From assembly GCA_947683625.1 (NCBI GenBank), contig CANTUR010000906.1, positions 186,001 through 250,000 on the forward strand: a DNA stretch of 64,000 nucleotides, in the 5' to 3' direction. Numbering within the stretch: the first letter of the stretch is position 1; every line of letters starts with the position of its first letter. Below, piece by piece: positions 24,543 to 36,698 of the stretch. The position numbers and the translations under genes are program-made. The stretch is from Mallotus nudiflorus (Eukaryota; Streptophyta; Magnoliopsida; Malpighiales; Euphorbiaceae). The notes under the pieces are model-generated. The model saw nothing but the letters and a program-made list of their open reading frames with translations. It made no database searches and was not told the DNA's origin.

Positions 24543-27458
24543 ATTTATTGTGGTGGATATCTTTTAACATAAAGTTATAATATTATATTATATTATATAG
24601 TTTATTATTATATGTGTGAATATATATTCATCAAAACAAATAAACACATGAATATATAAACAAACTTACATAGAAACATATATGTATATTCATGCTCTGC
24701 AACGAAACCACTGTGACCCAGCCACCCTCCGCCTGTCGCCATCCATTTCTCTTACCATTAGAGTGCCGTCCGGTTGTCCAACCGCCTTCCTCCTCCTTCT
24801 TCCCCAGCGCCGGCGTGACCGAATGAAGCAGAAGTAGCAGCAGAGTCAACAGTGGTTCCGTCGCCTCCACCTTATTCCGACCACCATTTCTCGAGCTTCC
24901 AGTGTCTATCAACTCCTCTAACACTGGTGAGCATGAATCTAAACTTAGTTTAAGCTTTAAATTTCATTTTCTTGAGTTTTGTTAATTTTTAGTTTATGGA
25001 GCTTTAGGGTTTCAATTTTTTTTTAAAGCTTGATCTTGAAATCTTCCTTCACAAAAGTGGTTCTTGGAAGCTTAATCTACCTCAAAATTTTTTTTTTTGA
25101 ATTTTTTGAATTTATTTTAATTTTTGTAAATTTTTGAATATTTTATTATTATTTTATTAATTTTCGTAAATTAATTTATTAAATTATAAATTTGGAGTTA
25201 TTATTAATTTTAGTGTTGAAAAATTAATTTTTGTGATTTTTATGTAATTTTTAAAAATATTTTTATATTATGTCAATATTGGATAATTAGGTTAAAGTTG
25301 GATTTTTTTTGTTGAAATTGTTGTTTAAATATGTGTTTTGGTTAATATTAGTAATATATATGTTGAGAAAATAATTTTTATGCATTTATATAATTTTTAT
25401 AGAATTTTTGAGTAATAATAGTATATTATGTGTATATTTGTATTATAGGGGTAAATGTGTAATTTTGTGTTAATTATAGTTAAATATTATGTTTTAGTTG
25501 GATTTATAATTATTAAAGGTATTAAAATGACTTTTACAAATTATTTACAATTTTTAACTAATTAATTCTAATTTTTGAAAATTGTTTTCAAATAATATAT
25601 TATATATTATTTTGGTAATAAAATGAGTTTTTAGTAATTTTTAATTTGTATTTAGGCTAATTTAGTTATTTGAATATATAAAGTGAATTTTTATTAATTT
25701 ATATTGAATTATCGAGAAAATTGGATTTTAATAATATTATATTATTATTTTGGGATTTTTACGTAATTATTGTGAAAATAATTATTTTTGGTGTTTTAAT
25801 GTTAAATATGCTATATTTTGATATTTTAAGGATATTTATGATATTTATTAATTTTTAATATATTTATTATATTATTTGAATTTTTGGTGAATTGTGGACC
25901 TCAGTTGGAGAATTGTGTAGTTTGGGATCCCAATTGAGGATTGTGTGAATTCTGGTTTTGAAGTACGTTTTTCTTGCAAGACCGGCTCTACTTTTTAGTA
26001 GAGTGATGTCCGTTTTACGGAGGAAGTTCTACCGAATGTTCGGTAGAATTCTCGTAAAATGTGACATCGGATTAATTCTAAATTTTGTGTTCTGAAGTCT
26101 TAGATTAAGTCTCTATAGAGCTTAAGTTAAATTTATTCTGATTTTTTTTATAATTAATTGATTTGTTTAGTTTCACCGAGACAGATGCCTAATGGACCGG
26201 GCCCATCGAACCAGTCTCGAGGAGCGCAAATCTGTGAGTTGTTATTTTATATGTACATTGCATTTAGGATGCATGCTTTAGCACATATTCATGTTTTAAT
26301 TGAATTTATTCATAAATTATTTTATTAAATGTTTAGTATACCTTAGGTATATTTTTGATATACTTCTAAATAAATGCATGTTTTATTATTGATTTAAACC
26401 TAGCATATTTTTAGTATATTATGGGTTTATTTTTAGTATAGTTCATGATTGATTTGAATTTATTTTACATATATATACTTGAAATATACTAAGTTTATTT
26501 TAGGTATATTTTCGATATATATATGGTTTATTTGGTTATTATGAATGACATTATGCATTATTTATTTTCTCATATGGATGATTTATTTTAAATGAAGGAT
26601 ATCGATAAAACGTGCTACCTAGTGGGCAACATTAGGATCGAGTACGTACTGGTGTGATGTGATGTGATGTGATTGATGGTGTGATTGCTGGAGCTCGGTT
26701 GACCAAGTGTCTCGGGGCCAATCACACTGATAGTTAGACTGCTGGAGCTCGGTTGACTTAGTGTCTCTAGGCCAATCTACTGTCTATATGGATTAAGTGA
26801 ATTTATTTGGAATTAAGTGAGCATGTATGGCTAAGGTGATGTTATGGTTGATTGAGATTACGATTAAATAGGGTTCTATTTGATCCTTCATAAACTGATA
26901 TTTTTTAGTATTATATATAAAGTGATTTTCAGTATCTGTGTGTATATGCCTGTATATATATTTATTATATATATTGATGACTATTTTCATTTGACATATA
27001 TGAGATACATGTATATATATTATAAAAATTCACTTAGTGAGGTCTGACTCCCCTCAGTTGACATTTTTACAGGAGAGTCTTCTTTTTTAGACCTCAGCAG
27101 TAGACCCATTTACCGGACTTCTTCCGCCCCGGCTCTTTTATATAAATTATCTACTTCATTTTATATTATACTCTAGAAAACAACAGTAGTCATATTTTAT
27201 ATCAGTAGTGAGTTGTATTTTATGTTCACTGTTTGTGATTTTAATTTAGAGGCCTTTCTCTGAATAGTGTATTAATATTTTATTTTATGTTATGAAAGAG
27301 ATTATTTTTATTACATTGATTTGAGATTTTAATTATGTTGCATATTTATTTACTTTAATTATTGCATGCTTTTATTTTTAAGGCTTGCTACGGGTTCCGG
27401 ATTCAAAAGAATTCTCGTTCTCTAGTGCCGATCATGGCCCCTAGTTTGGGTCATGATA
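24209..27458 (+). mobile_element. Solo LTR, Tekay-related, diverged subfamily B
   Basis: It begins TATAATAACCC (from TGTAATATCCC) and ends GGGTCATGATA, with flanks ATCTT (24204-24208) and GTCTT (27459-27463), a 4/5 target duplication. It keeps all family landmarks: GC-rich block 24690-24926 then GTGAGC, the CTCTACT/AGTAGAG hairpin 25986-26003, the composite hairpin 26011-26061, CGAGAC/GTCTCG near 26178-26219, CCTAGTG/CATTAGG near 26609, and tandem stem-loops near 26678-26776. It lies in the leader of the Tat-like element. A GT/AT microsatellite spans 24495-24545. Confidence 0.9.
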
Positions 27459-27612
27459 GTCTTCTCGTATTTGGGAATGGAAAGATGGCAGACTAAGAAG
27501 AACAAATTTTAGTCCTAAAGCTGCAGTAAAAGAGATCCTTCATAGACTAGAGAAGAATCTTATTAATCCGCTTTACTTAGAAGTTGAACTAACTCCAACT
27601 GAGCATATAGAA

Positions 27613-29081
27613 ATGGAACAACAACAAGGAGGGAACTGGACCTTAAAAGACATTAAGGGAGCTTTGATGGATGACATGAGGGTTATGATGCAAGATGAAC
27701 TGAGACATGCTTTATCTAGATTTATGCAGCCTGTTGCTGCTGTCATACCACCATTTGTAATTGAGCAACCACCTACTGCTGTAGCTATCCCACTTACTAC
27801 AGATGCTCCACCTATTGCTAATAATTTTAGGGGGCAACCTGTTGCTAGAAACCCACCTATTATTGATGTGAAGCTTAGGGATGTTGAGAACTACATGACA
27901 GAAAAGACAAAGAGAGAATCACTTGAATTGGTACAAGACCATGAGTCCAAGCAAATGCAAGCACTGACCCAAAAAATGTCCAAGATGGAAGAGCTAATTA
28001 GAGGACAAGGCATAGGATATTCATTTGACTTTGATGATATGCTACTAATGGAGGGTAATAAGCTACCTGAGAAGTTCAAAATGCCTTAACTGTAGAAGTT
28101 TAATGGAATTGAAGATCTTAGGATTCATCTTAGTCAGTACACAACAACTATGAGCGCTACTAAGACCCTATTAGTAGTGATCACTAGGTTATTTATACTG
28201 TCTTTAGAGGGAATAGCTGTCAATTGGTATCATGAGTTAGAGAAGTCTATTTAAGTGGACTGGAGGGAACTGTGTATCGCTTTTCTGAAGCAATATGACT
28301 ATAATACCAGGCTTAAAGTGTCCATCAGGGATTTAGAATTGACCAAGCAGAAGCCTAATAAATCATTCTCAGATTTTCTGACTAGGTTCATGAATAAGGT
28401 GGGATTAATAAAGAACAAGCTAGTTGAAAAGGATCAAATTAGGATGATTGTTCAAAATGTGTCACTTAATTTGGTTGAAAGGTTGCAAATGATGAACCCT
28501 AAGACATTTGTAAACTTGTATGATAATGGTTGCAAGATGAGGAGATTGAAAGTGAGAAGAAAAAGATTGCTAGAAGTACCGGAGTTAGAAATTACCTAAT
28601 TAGGGGCATACAACAAGGAAGCACTAGTCGAATTATGGAAGTGCATGCTATTCAATAACCAATGAGATTCTCCAATTTTAACCAACCTTTGTCAAAAGTC
28701 CTAGAGTGCCTAATGCAAAAAGGCTTACTTTAACCTTTACCTAATCCAAACCTAAAGATCCCAAGCTATAACCCAAACAAGCACTTTAAATTCCATTAAA
28801 ACCTCTAACACTCCATGGATAACTGCATCTACCTTAAACACGAAATCCAAAACCTTATAAACTCTAGAAATATCACAGACCCTAAAAACCCAAGCACCAG
28901 AAACAATCCTTTCCTACACTACCGAAATGTACCACCCTTAGCTACCATAATGATCAACTCAGGAGTAAGTGAGGAAGAATTACTAAGCTGCTTTGAGGAC
29001 CGAGACCTTAAAACCAATGAGAAATCTCTTAATGCACCTAAAGATGAGGAAATAGAAGAAGACTTATTAGGTAAGCCTTAA
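27613..29081 (+). pseudogene. Gag of the Tat-like element, disrupted
   Basis: The first frame (27613-28089) starts MEQQQGGNWTLKDIKGAL and ends NKLPEKFKMP. After two stops (28087 and 28093) the same frame continues KFNGIEDLRIHLSQYTTTM and VNWYHELEKSI, with another stop at 28252. It then reads RELCIAFLKQYDYNTRLKVS and FLTRFMNKVGLI, the retrotransposon gag core that packs genomic RNA. A later frame (28815-29081) reads MDNCIYLKHEIQNLINSRNI, resembling the spacer after the zinc knuckle in Tat/Ogre Gag. No DSGA protease or RT follows. Several more start positions are possible because related Gags extend upstream. This copy is inactive. Confidence 0.82.
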
Positions 29082-30725
29082 GGCAAGTTTGATTATAATG
29101 TATTTTATACTAAACCACCTTGTTTTGACACACCCTTGGGGTCGATTGTGCCTACAGAAGGGGTGATGAGTTTGATGATGAGAAGTTGCTAGACAAGAAA
29201 GAAAAATGCATAGTTGAGGTATAGAAAGATGAAGTCATAGAGACAGTTGGCGAGAAGATACAAGAATAGCTACTACATCAGCCACCTGAAGGACAACCAC
29301 AATGAGACTCAGCATCCTTAACATCTAGAATAGGAAATAAAATTTCTTATTTGAATAAAATTTTAGTTTCTTTAGAACTTGTTTTGATTTAGTGATCAAT
29401 GATATGAATTCTGATCATGCTTACTTATGTATTGTCATCCTAATGGTACTATGCATTATAGTATTGATCGTATTTGCATGTTTGATGTAAAAATTCGATT
29501 CTATTGGATTCATTCAGCATGGGCATAAATGCAAATTCAAAGAACATTCATATATCACATGATGTAATTTCGGAAGATAGAAAATTTGAGGAAAAAAAAT
29601 AAAAAGAATGATAAAAAAAGAAAAAACAAAGAAAGAAAGAAAAAAGAACAGTAAAGTAAAAATTAAAGAGAAGAAAATTTTAAAACTGGTTAATAATAGG
29701 AGTTATACTAGGTGACGTAATGAATGTTCTCATTTTTGCCTTAATGAATGAGTAAAATTGAATTTGAAATTTTTGTTCAAATATTGCATATTTGTCTTTA
29801 TCATACTGCATAAGTATTTGAATGGAAAGACAATAAAAAATGAAAGCTAAACAATTAAAGCTATAAAATCACTATTCTAGTTATGTTTTCTCTTTTATCA
29901 TCCTTTATGATTTTACTTGTAAGTTTGGTGTTCGCTTGTACATAAACAATTCAGGTGGCTCAAACCTATTCCTTGATAAATCATTGCATCAGTATCAAGC
30001 CTTATATTCTGCTCAAGAGTTCTTCGAAGTGCAAGTCCATTTGATTTCATCATTAAGTTCTCACTTCAGTCAGTTTACCCACTCCTCTACATCTTCAAGG
30101 CATGAGATTGCAACTAAAAAGGTTAGTAACTTAAAAGATCAATAATAGAAGTGAACGAACTGGGTCTTTTGCACACATGAAGAAAAGACCATGAGAATAG
30201 TTTGAAACTAAGGGCAAAATGTAACTTTAGGGGAAAATTATAGAACAGTAAGTCTGCATTCAAAGAGCAAAGATGGAATACTGAAGTATAAGAGCCAATA
30301 TAAGAGATCTCGAGGCAGAAAGAAACATACAAATACATCGATTATCATATAGCAAAAGCAATAATAAAAAGAAAAGTTCAACAGTGCATCAGTCAATCAT
30401 AAGCTCTAGTGTCGAGCCATAGACCCCACTTGCTAGCCTAGTCATCAGTCCAATGAACCATATCAAGAAGCTTTGACATCAAAAGAACCAACAACAAGGC
30501 ATTCAACACTCAAACCTATAGGCTATTGATAAGGCACCTCATTCTCACACTCTAAGCTGCAAACATAGCTTTGTTCCAAATAGGAGACCTATTAGGATCA
30601 TGCATGTTATACATAACATGTATACACTTGCATACATTTATTGTGAAATACTTGTTTTGCATAATAATATCTTTGTGCCTAGGCAAGATTGTGCAAATAC
30701 TTTGCTACTAACATTCAAAATTAGT
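29082..30725 (+). other. Noncoding spacer of the Tat-like element
   Basis: There is no recognisable gene. An A/G-rich tract (29580-29700) and short chance frames are all I see. It is interrupted at 30726 by a solo LTR and continues at 33783. Confidence 0.6.
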
Positions 30726-33700
30726 TGTAATAACCTGAATATTTTTAAAAATTATTTATATATAAATATCAAGATTTTAGCGATATTAATTATTTTATCC
30801 TTAAGTTATTATTATTACATGCATGTACATTATTTTATTTTAATTGTCATTATTTTTAAATGGCATTATTATTATTATTTATTATTATTATCAATGATAT
30901 TATTTTAAACTAGGGTTATTTTATTATTGTTATGTGTATTTGTGTGTGTGTGTGTATATATATATATATTTTTTGGGTTAGTTGACTATATATATATGAT
31001 TGTGTGGTTGGGTAATTCTGTGGTATTATTATTATTAGTTATGGACAAAAGCTTGGTTAAAGACAAAAACTCAGACCATTTCTTCTTCTTCATTTTTTTG
31101 TCCCATTCATCCTTCTTCTCTCCCTATCTCTGCCATCTTTTCAGCCTCGCTGTCATCGCCATATGTTTCTTCTTCTCTTCCTTACTGTCTTTGCTATCCA
31201 GCCTTCCTCTCCTTCTCCTTCTTTTTGCGTTGGAGAGAATAGCCATCAACTCCCAACTGTTGTCGTGCGACGCCTTGTAGCCACCGCCACTTGCAACTGC
31301 GGTGACAGCAGCAGCTCTAACTCCGGTGATAGTAGTTCCTTCGGTAGCTCCTCCTCTATACGTGGTTTCCAGCTTTGGTGAAGTTATTGGGTGAGTGGTT
31401 AGTTAGTTGGTAGGTTGGTTTTTAGTTGATTTAGGTTGTTTGTTAGTTGTTTTGTTAGTTATTTGAGTTTATATTAATTTTTGGTTAATTAATATAATAT
31501 TTATTTAATTGTCCAGAATTTATTTTTAATATTTGATTAATTTTTGGGTTGATCTATGTATATATTTAGTTGATTTTAATTATGAGGATATAAAAATGAT
31601 TTATGTTAATTAATTTAATATTTAAGAAGTTTTGAATAATTAATTTTAAGTGTTATGTATATTTTGTTAATTATGTTAATAAATTATTTTGGTTGGAAAA
31701 ATTTGTGTTAATTAGAGTTAGTAATTTAGTATTAATAAAATAATTTTTAGTGAATTTATATAATTTTTGAGGAATTATTAATATTATGTGATTTTTGAAA
31801 TTATAGGTTAAGGGTATGATTTTTTTTGAAAATATAGTTAAATATTATGTTTTAAATGATTTTAGAATTTTATAGGGTATTAAATTAATTTTTATAAAAT
31901 TTTTAGTATTTTTAGCTAATTAATACTAATTTTTGAAAAGTATATTAAAATAATATGTTATTTACCATTTTGGTGATTAAATGGATTTTAAATTACTTTT
32001 ATTATATAATTAAGGTATTTGAATAGTTAAATGTGAAATTGACTATTTTATATTGAATATTTGGAAAAATTGGATTTTTATATAATTATATCAATTATTT
32101 GAGATTTTTATTAATTGTTGTGAAAAATATTTATATTTAGTGTTTTGATGTTTAAATAAATTATATTGCAATTTATTACTGATTTTTATGGATTTTTAAT
32201 AATTTTTATATATTATTATTTAATATTCATTTTATTGTGTATTATGAACCTCTATTGGAAATTGTATAGTTCAGAGTCTCAACCCAAGGTGTTGACCTTG
32301 TGTGAAATTTAGAAGTGTGTTTGCTTGCACGGTTGACTCTACTTCGGTAGAGGGATGTCCGTTTTACATAGGAGACTCTATCGAATTTTTGATAGATTTC
32401 TCGTAAAACGTAACATCCGGTCAATCATAAGTTTTGAATTATGCGTCGAGTCTTCCTTAGAAATTCTAGAAGTTAGGGTTTCTGTTCTTTGATAGTCGTT
32501 TTATTTTCTATCTTTTAGCTGCCCCTCCAACCGTGTCTACCAGTCGAGGTCGAACACGATGTAGCAAAGGAGCGCCTTCATCTTGTAAGTTAATATTTGA
32601 TTTGTATGTCGGGTTTTTCAAATTAAAACATATTAAATTCTGATGAATTTAATTTTACAAGATTCTAATCAGTATTCCTTAAATAATGTTTCATGATTTA
32701 ATTTATAGTTGATTTATTTTATTTTTTATTTATTGTAATTTTCCTTGTTTTATTTTTTTATTTTAAATAACTACGTTAGTACAAGTTACCTGATTGGTTT
32801 CATCAGGACCGTGTGCGCATCGATAAAATGTTTGATTATATTGATTATATTACTGGGGCCAAAGGTCTGGTGCTTTACTCTCGAACACCGTAAGTAATAT
32901 GATATTTGATTATATTGATTAAATACTGAGGTCGAAGGTCTGGTGATGCTTTTCTCTCAGACGTTGCTAGTAAAATTTGGATTTTATTTATTAAATCACT
33001 AGAGCCAATGGTCTGGTGATGCTTTGCTCTTGGACACCGCCAGTGATATTGGATTAAGTGATGTGACTGCGACTGTGTATCCTGATAATGCTTTACTCTC
33101 GAGATCTGGCAGTCTTGAATATAAGTGAGCTGAGTGGCTGTTATAATTGGGGACTAGGGTTCTACTTAGTTTTTATACTGAAATATTTTAAAAGCATTTA
33201 AATATTTATTCCTCCTTTTGGAAAATGGGTTTCTTATATATATATATATATATAAAGAATTTGAATAAAAATTATAAATATATTATATTTTCATAAAAAC
33301 CTATTTTAAAGCAGATTTTCACACTGCATTTATTTCTTTTGTTAGCTTATTTAGTGAGGTATGACTCCCCTCAATTTTTTTAGGATTTTGGGAGTCTTCT
33401 ATTAGGCCTACTTCCCTACGCCGAGTAGCTTCCTCTCTGGCTATCTTATGTAGGTATATATAGTTGTGTTTGTATTAGTATTCATGTACCGCAGTAGAGA
33501 AACTGTATAATTGCATATTTTAATTTGGATATTATGTATTGAGATTTATGTACTGAGATACTATTTTGTATAACTAATGATGTTTATTTATACATGACAA
33601 TGGCATGGTTTTTTTAAATTGAGAAAAATCAGTTTGATAATGTGCATCATGGTTAAATTACTTTAGTGTAAGGTTTTAAAATGAAATATTCCATGTTTTT

Positions 33701-33782
33701 ATTTTAAGGCTTACTACGGGTTTTGGTAGCTTTAAGTTTTCCCATTCCCTAATGCTGGTCACATGCCTCTGGGTTTATGACA
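30726..33782 (+). mobile_element. Solo LTR, Tekay-related, distant subfamily C
   Basis: It begins TGTAATAACCTGAAT and ends GGGTTTATGACA. The flanks are TTAGT/TTAGC (30721-30725, 33783-33787), or ATTAG on both sides if the border is shifted by one base. Overall similarity to subfamily A is low, but these remain: GC-rich block then GTGAGT at 31391, hairpin 32337-32352 with a TTCG loop, composite hairpin 32360-32410, CGTGT/ACACG stem 32532-32558, the CTTTTGAG-type end TTAAGGCTTACTACGGG (33707-33723), and a four-unit stem-loop array (32848-33120) in the place of the two-unit array of A and B. Confidence 0.85.
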
Positions 33783-34879
33783 TTAGCATTGTAAAAGTGT
33801 AGAAAGGTGGTCAGAATATTCACATATGAAGCATTTGCAGAAGTAAAATAGGAAGAACAACACTATTAAGGTGAACTTGATGCTCAATAGGACTTTAGAC
33901 TGTAAGAGCCTAATAAACTATAGGCCCATCCAGTAAGGAAATATCACTGATAGTGATACTTGTATCCTGTCAACCTTAAGAGGCTGGATAAATGCTCAAG
34001 CTCCCTAGATTTAATGTCCATCTCTATAGTCTCATCTGGAGCACCATTTAGAATATCTCTCCATAACAGTTAGACCAGTGTAGGGTATGAAATATGGTGA
34101 TGAGAAGGTCCAACATGTTAGAAATACATTTATCAGCCCTATAAAAGGGAAGAACGCACTCAAAACTTAAAATGAATGCACTCTGAAAAATTATTTGATC
34201 ATGAAATAAGATTTCTAACTCCTGAACCTTTTTTGCAGGAGATATCAAGAAGAGGAATGAAGCCCTCTACCATAGCATTAATGGAATGATGGAAATACAA
34301 ACGTAGTCCAAAACCATAACTTTAATAGTGGAGTATCATGACCTTTGTGATTAGAGACATCATCATCATAATCAAAAGGAAAGAATGCAAAAGAATAACA
34401 TTGCATTTTGATAAAATTTATTCGCTTTTGAATATACCATACTAATGGTATTTTGTGCAGGGAAACACAAAAAAGAATGAAAAAGGGGAAAGGAATCGAT
34501 ACATTAATAAGAATGGGCCAGATAGTAAATACCAAACACTCATCAAGATAATAAAAAGGGAACTAACAAAACTCTATTTCCTTAGATTCTATGATAAAGT
34601 ACCATCTCAATAATAAAATCCATAAATTGAAAGTAAATTCATCCACTTTATGAGATCATGTGTGAAAATCCTATCTTATGACCTTTGATCATAATGGCTC
34701 TTTTTTTATTAGCCTCATAGAATTCAGATTGTTTAGTTTATAACTTTGTATTGAGAGCTTATAAACTCTAATCAATCTAATGCTTGATTTGCACCTAAAT
34801 GAGGGGAAGAAAATGTAAAGATAAAATATGTGGAATTGCAGTATAAATTGCTTGAATTTTAAATTATCATATTAGTCTT
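33783..34879 (+). other. Noncoding 3' region of the Tat-like element
   Basis: No conserved reading frame is present. The chance frames 34048-34248 and 34278-34535 (minus) have no family resemblance. Confidence 0.55.
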
Positions 34880-35240
34880 TTGAATGATAAGTGTGCATAT
34901 AATTTACTCTAAAGCTCATAAATGAGTATGAGTACAAATCCCTTGATGGTATCCATGCTGAGTAATATGAGAAAGACGGGGAATACTAAGATGAAAATCA
35001 AAATAAGAGCAAGTAGAATTTACTTCAATTCTCAGAAATGAGTAAGAATATTAACGAGAACCTTGGTAGTATCCACACTGAGTAATACAAGAAAGGTGGG
35101 AGAATACTAAAAGAGGACCATGCCAAAAATTATTTTATTTACTCTAATGCTCTATAAGAGTATGAGTATCCAAAGGACCTTTCCAATGGTATCTATACTG
35201 AGTAATATGAGAAAGGTGGGGGAATACTCAGATAAGGAAG
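34880..35240 (+). repeat. About 115 bp tandem repeat, three diverged units
   Basis: Units near 34900-34995, 35020-35112 and 35140-35235 share TTTACTCTAA, ATGAGTATGAGTA, GGTATC(C/T)A, CTGAGTAATA and GAGAAAG(G/A)(T/C)GGGGGAATACT. Confidence 0.8.
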
Positions 35241-35765
35241 AAAAGCACAAAACTAATTCAAAGGCTATTTTGATACTTAGAATTCGATCTATTTATACTC
35301 AAATTCCATGAGTTTTGTTAAGCAAATTCTCCCTAAAATTAGGTGTGAAAGTAAGCTCTTCACTTGGTAAAAGATATACTCTCAGCATAAGATGGTTAAT
35401 GATGCCTTTGACCTCTGTAAATGGCAAATAAGATAGTTATGAAAATAAAAAATAGTGAGATTCATTGAGTGCACGCTATCTCGTGAAAAAGTGATGAATT
35501 TTCTTATAAATTTTCAACATTATAATTTACTTTTGTACATTCATCATGATTGAAGCTAACTCCAACAAGTCTATAGGAATTGCAAATCTATAAGAAAGTG
35601 CACCCAACTTGTAGAGATGGTTAACATAACGAAATTGAAATCAGTCAACAGAGAAATTCTAATTAGTTAATACAATAAAATTCAAAGTCAGTCAGCAAAA
35701 AATTCTAATTAGTCTGTACAAAGAATTCAAAGCATTTGAATCAAACAACCAAAGATAAAAATCGT

Positions 35766-36240
35766 GAGTAGTTATGGACTGCAACATCATCGCATCATTA
35801 AAAGCGAGTAATGTAAGGGTTGTAGCTAAGCACGAGCAGTTATGGACTGTAGCATTACTAAAAGCGAGCAATAAAAGGATTATAGCCAATTCGCAAGCAA
35901 TTATAGACTGTAGCATCAATTTGCAAGCAATTATGGATTGCAGAATCATCAGTGAGCAATGAAAGGGACGCAGCTAATCACGAGCAGTTATGGACTGCAG
36001 CATTATTAAAGTCGAGCAATGAATGGATTGCAGTTAATTTATAAGCAATTACGGACTGCAACATCATCAATGAGTAATGAAAGGGTTGCAGCTAATCGCG
36101 AGCAATTATGGATTGCAGCTAATCGTGAGCAATTATGGATTTCAGCTAATCACGAGTAATTATGGATTGCAGTATCATCAGTGAGTAATTATGGATTACA
36201 GTTGATCATGAGCAATTATAGATTGCAGCATAATCGCTAA
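35766..36240 (+). repeat. Short-unit tandem repeat with GAGCAATTATGGATTGCAG core
   Basis: At least ten imperfect units share the core GAGCAATTATGGATTGCAG, with spacers such as CTAATCGCGA or CATCATCAGT. Unit length varies (about 25-75 bp), consistent with a higher-order arrangement. It lies between gag and the PPT of the Tat-like element. Confidence 0.85.
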
Positions 36241-36560
36241 ACGTCCCATAGGGAATATAATGAGAATCATTATAAATATTTTGTCAAACGTCTCACAAGG
36301 AATATAACGAAATTCATTGTCATTAGATGTCCCAAAGGGAATATAGCGCAGTTCACCAAACACTACATAATAGTTATGATATTATTGCTAGACATTCCAT
36401 AGGAGTTATAGCATATTCTCAAATCATGAAACGCATAGGAAATATAGGAGTTATAGCATATTCTAAACATCCCACAGGAAATATAGTGAAACTCATGTGC
36501 ATATATTTCACTAAATGTTCTATAGGAAATATAGAGAAACATGCTAAACATAGCATCTTT
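36241..36560 (+). repeat. Second tandem repeat block, CCCA(T/C)AGGGAATATA core
   Basis: About seven imperfect units have a CGTCCCATAGGGAATATA-like core, each followed by AATGAAAATTCAT-like sequence. It adjoins the previous block and lies just upstream of the PPT. Confidence 0.75.
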
Positions 36561-36686
36561 CTTAAAAATTGCACAACAATTTAAGCATCAATCCATCAAT
36601 TAGGATACAATTAAGTACCCTAATTCTTTCCTTCGAAATTGTGTGCTTCTATTGCTTTGCCGCAATTTGTCAAGCAAATAGCGATA

Positions 36687-36698
36687 AAGGGGGGAAAC
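36687..36698 (+). other. Polypurine tract of the Tat-like element
   Basis: AAAGGGGGGAAAC directly precedes the 3' LTR start TGTAAGC at 36699 and serves as the plus-strand primer. Confidence 0.9.

Noticed and set aside
30927..31381. Overlapping plus-strand frames rich in Ser, Leu and Phe
   Set aside because: They cover the pyrimidine tract and GC-rich block of the subfamily C LTR, like the chance frames in the other LTR copies.
35766..36560. Regularly spaced short repeats resembling a CRISPR array
   Set aside because: The repeats are imperfect, spacers are themselves repeated, and the context is a plant retrotransposon. It is an ordinary tandem repeat.
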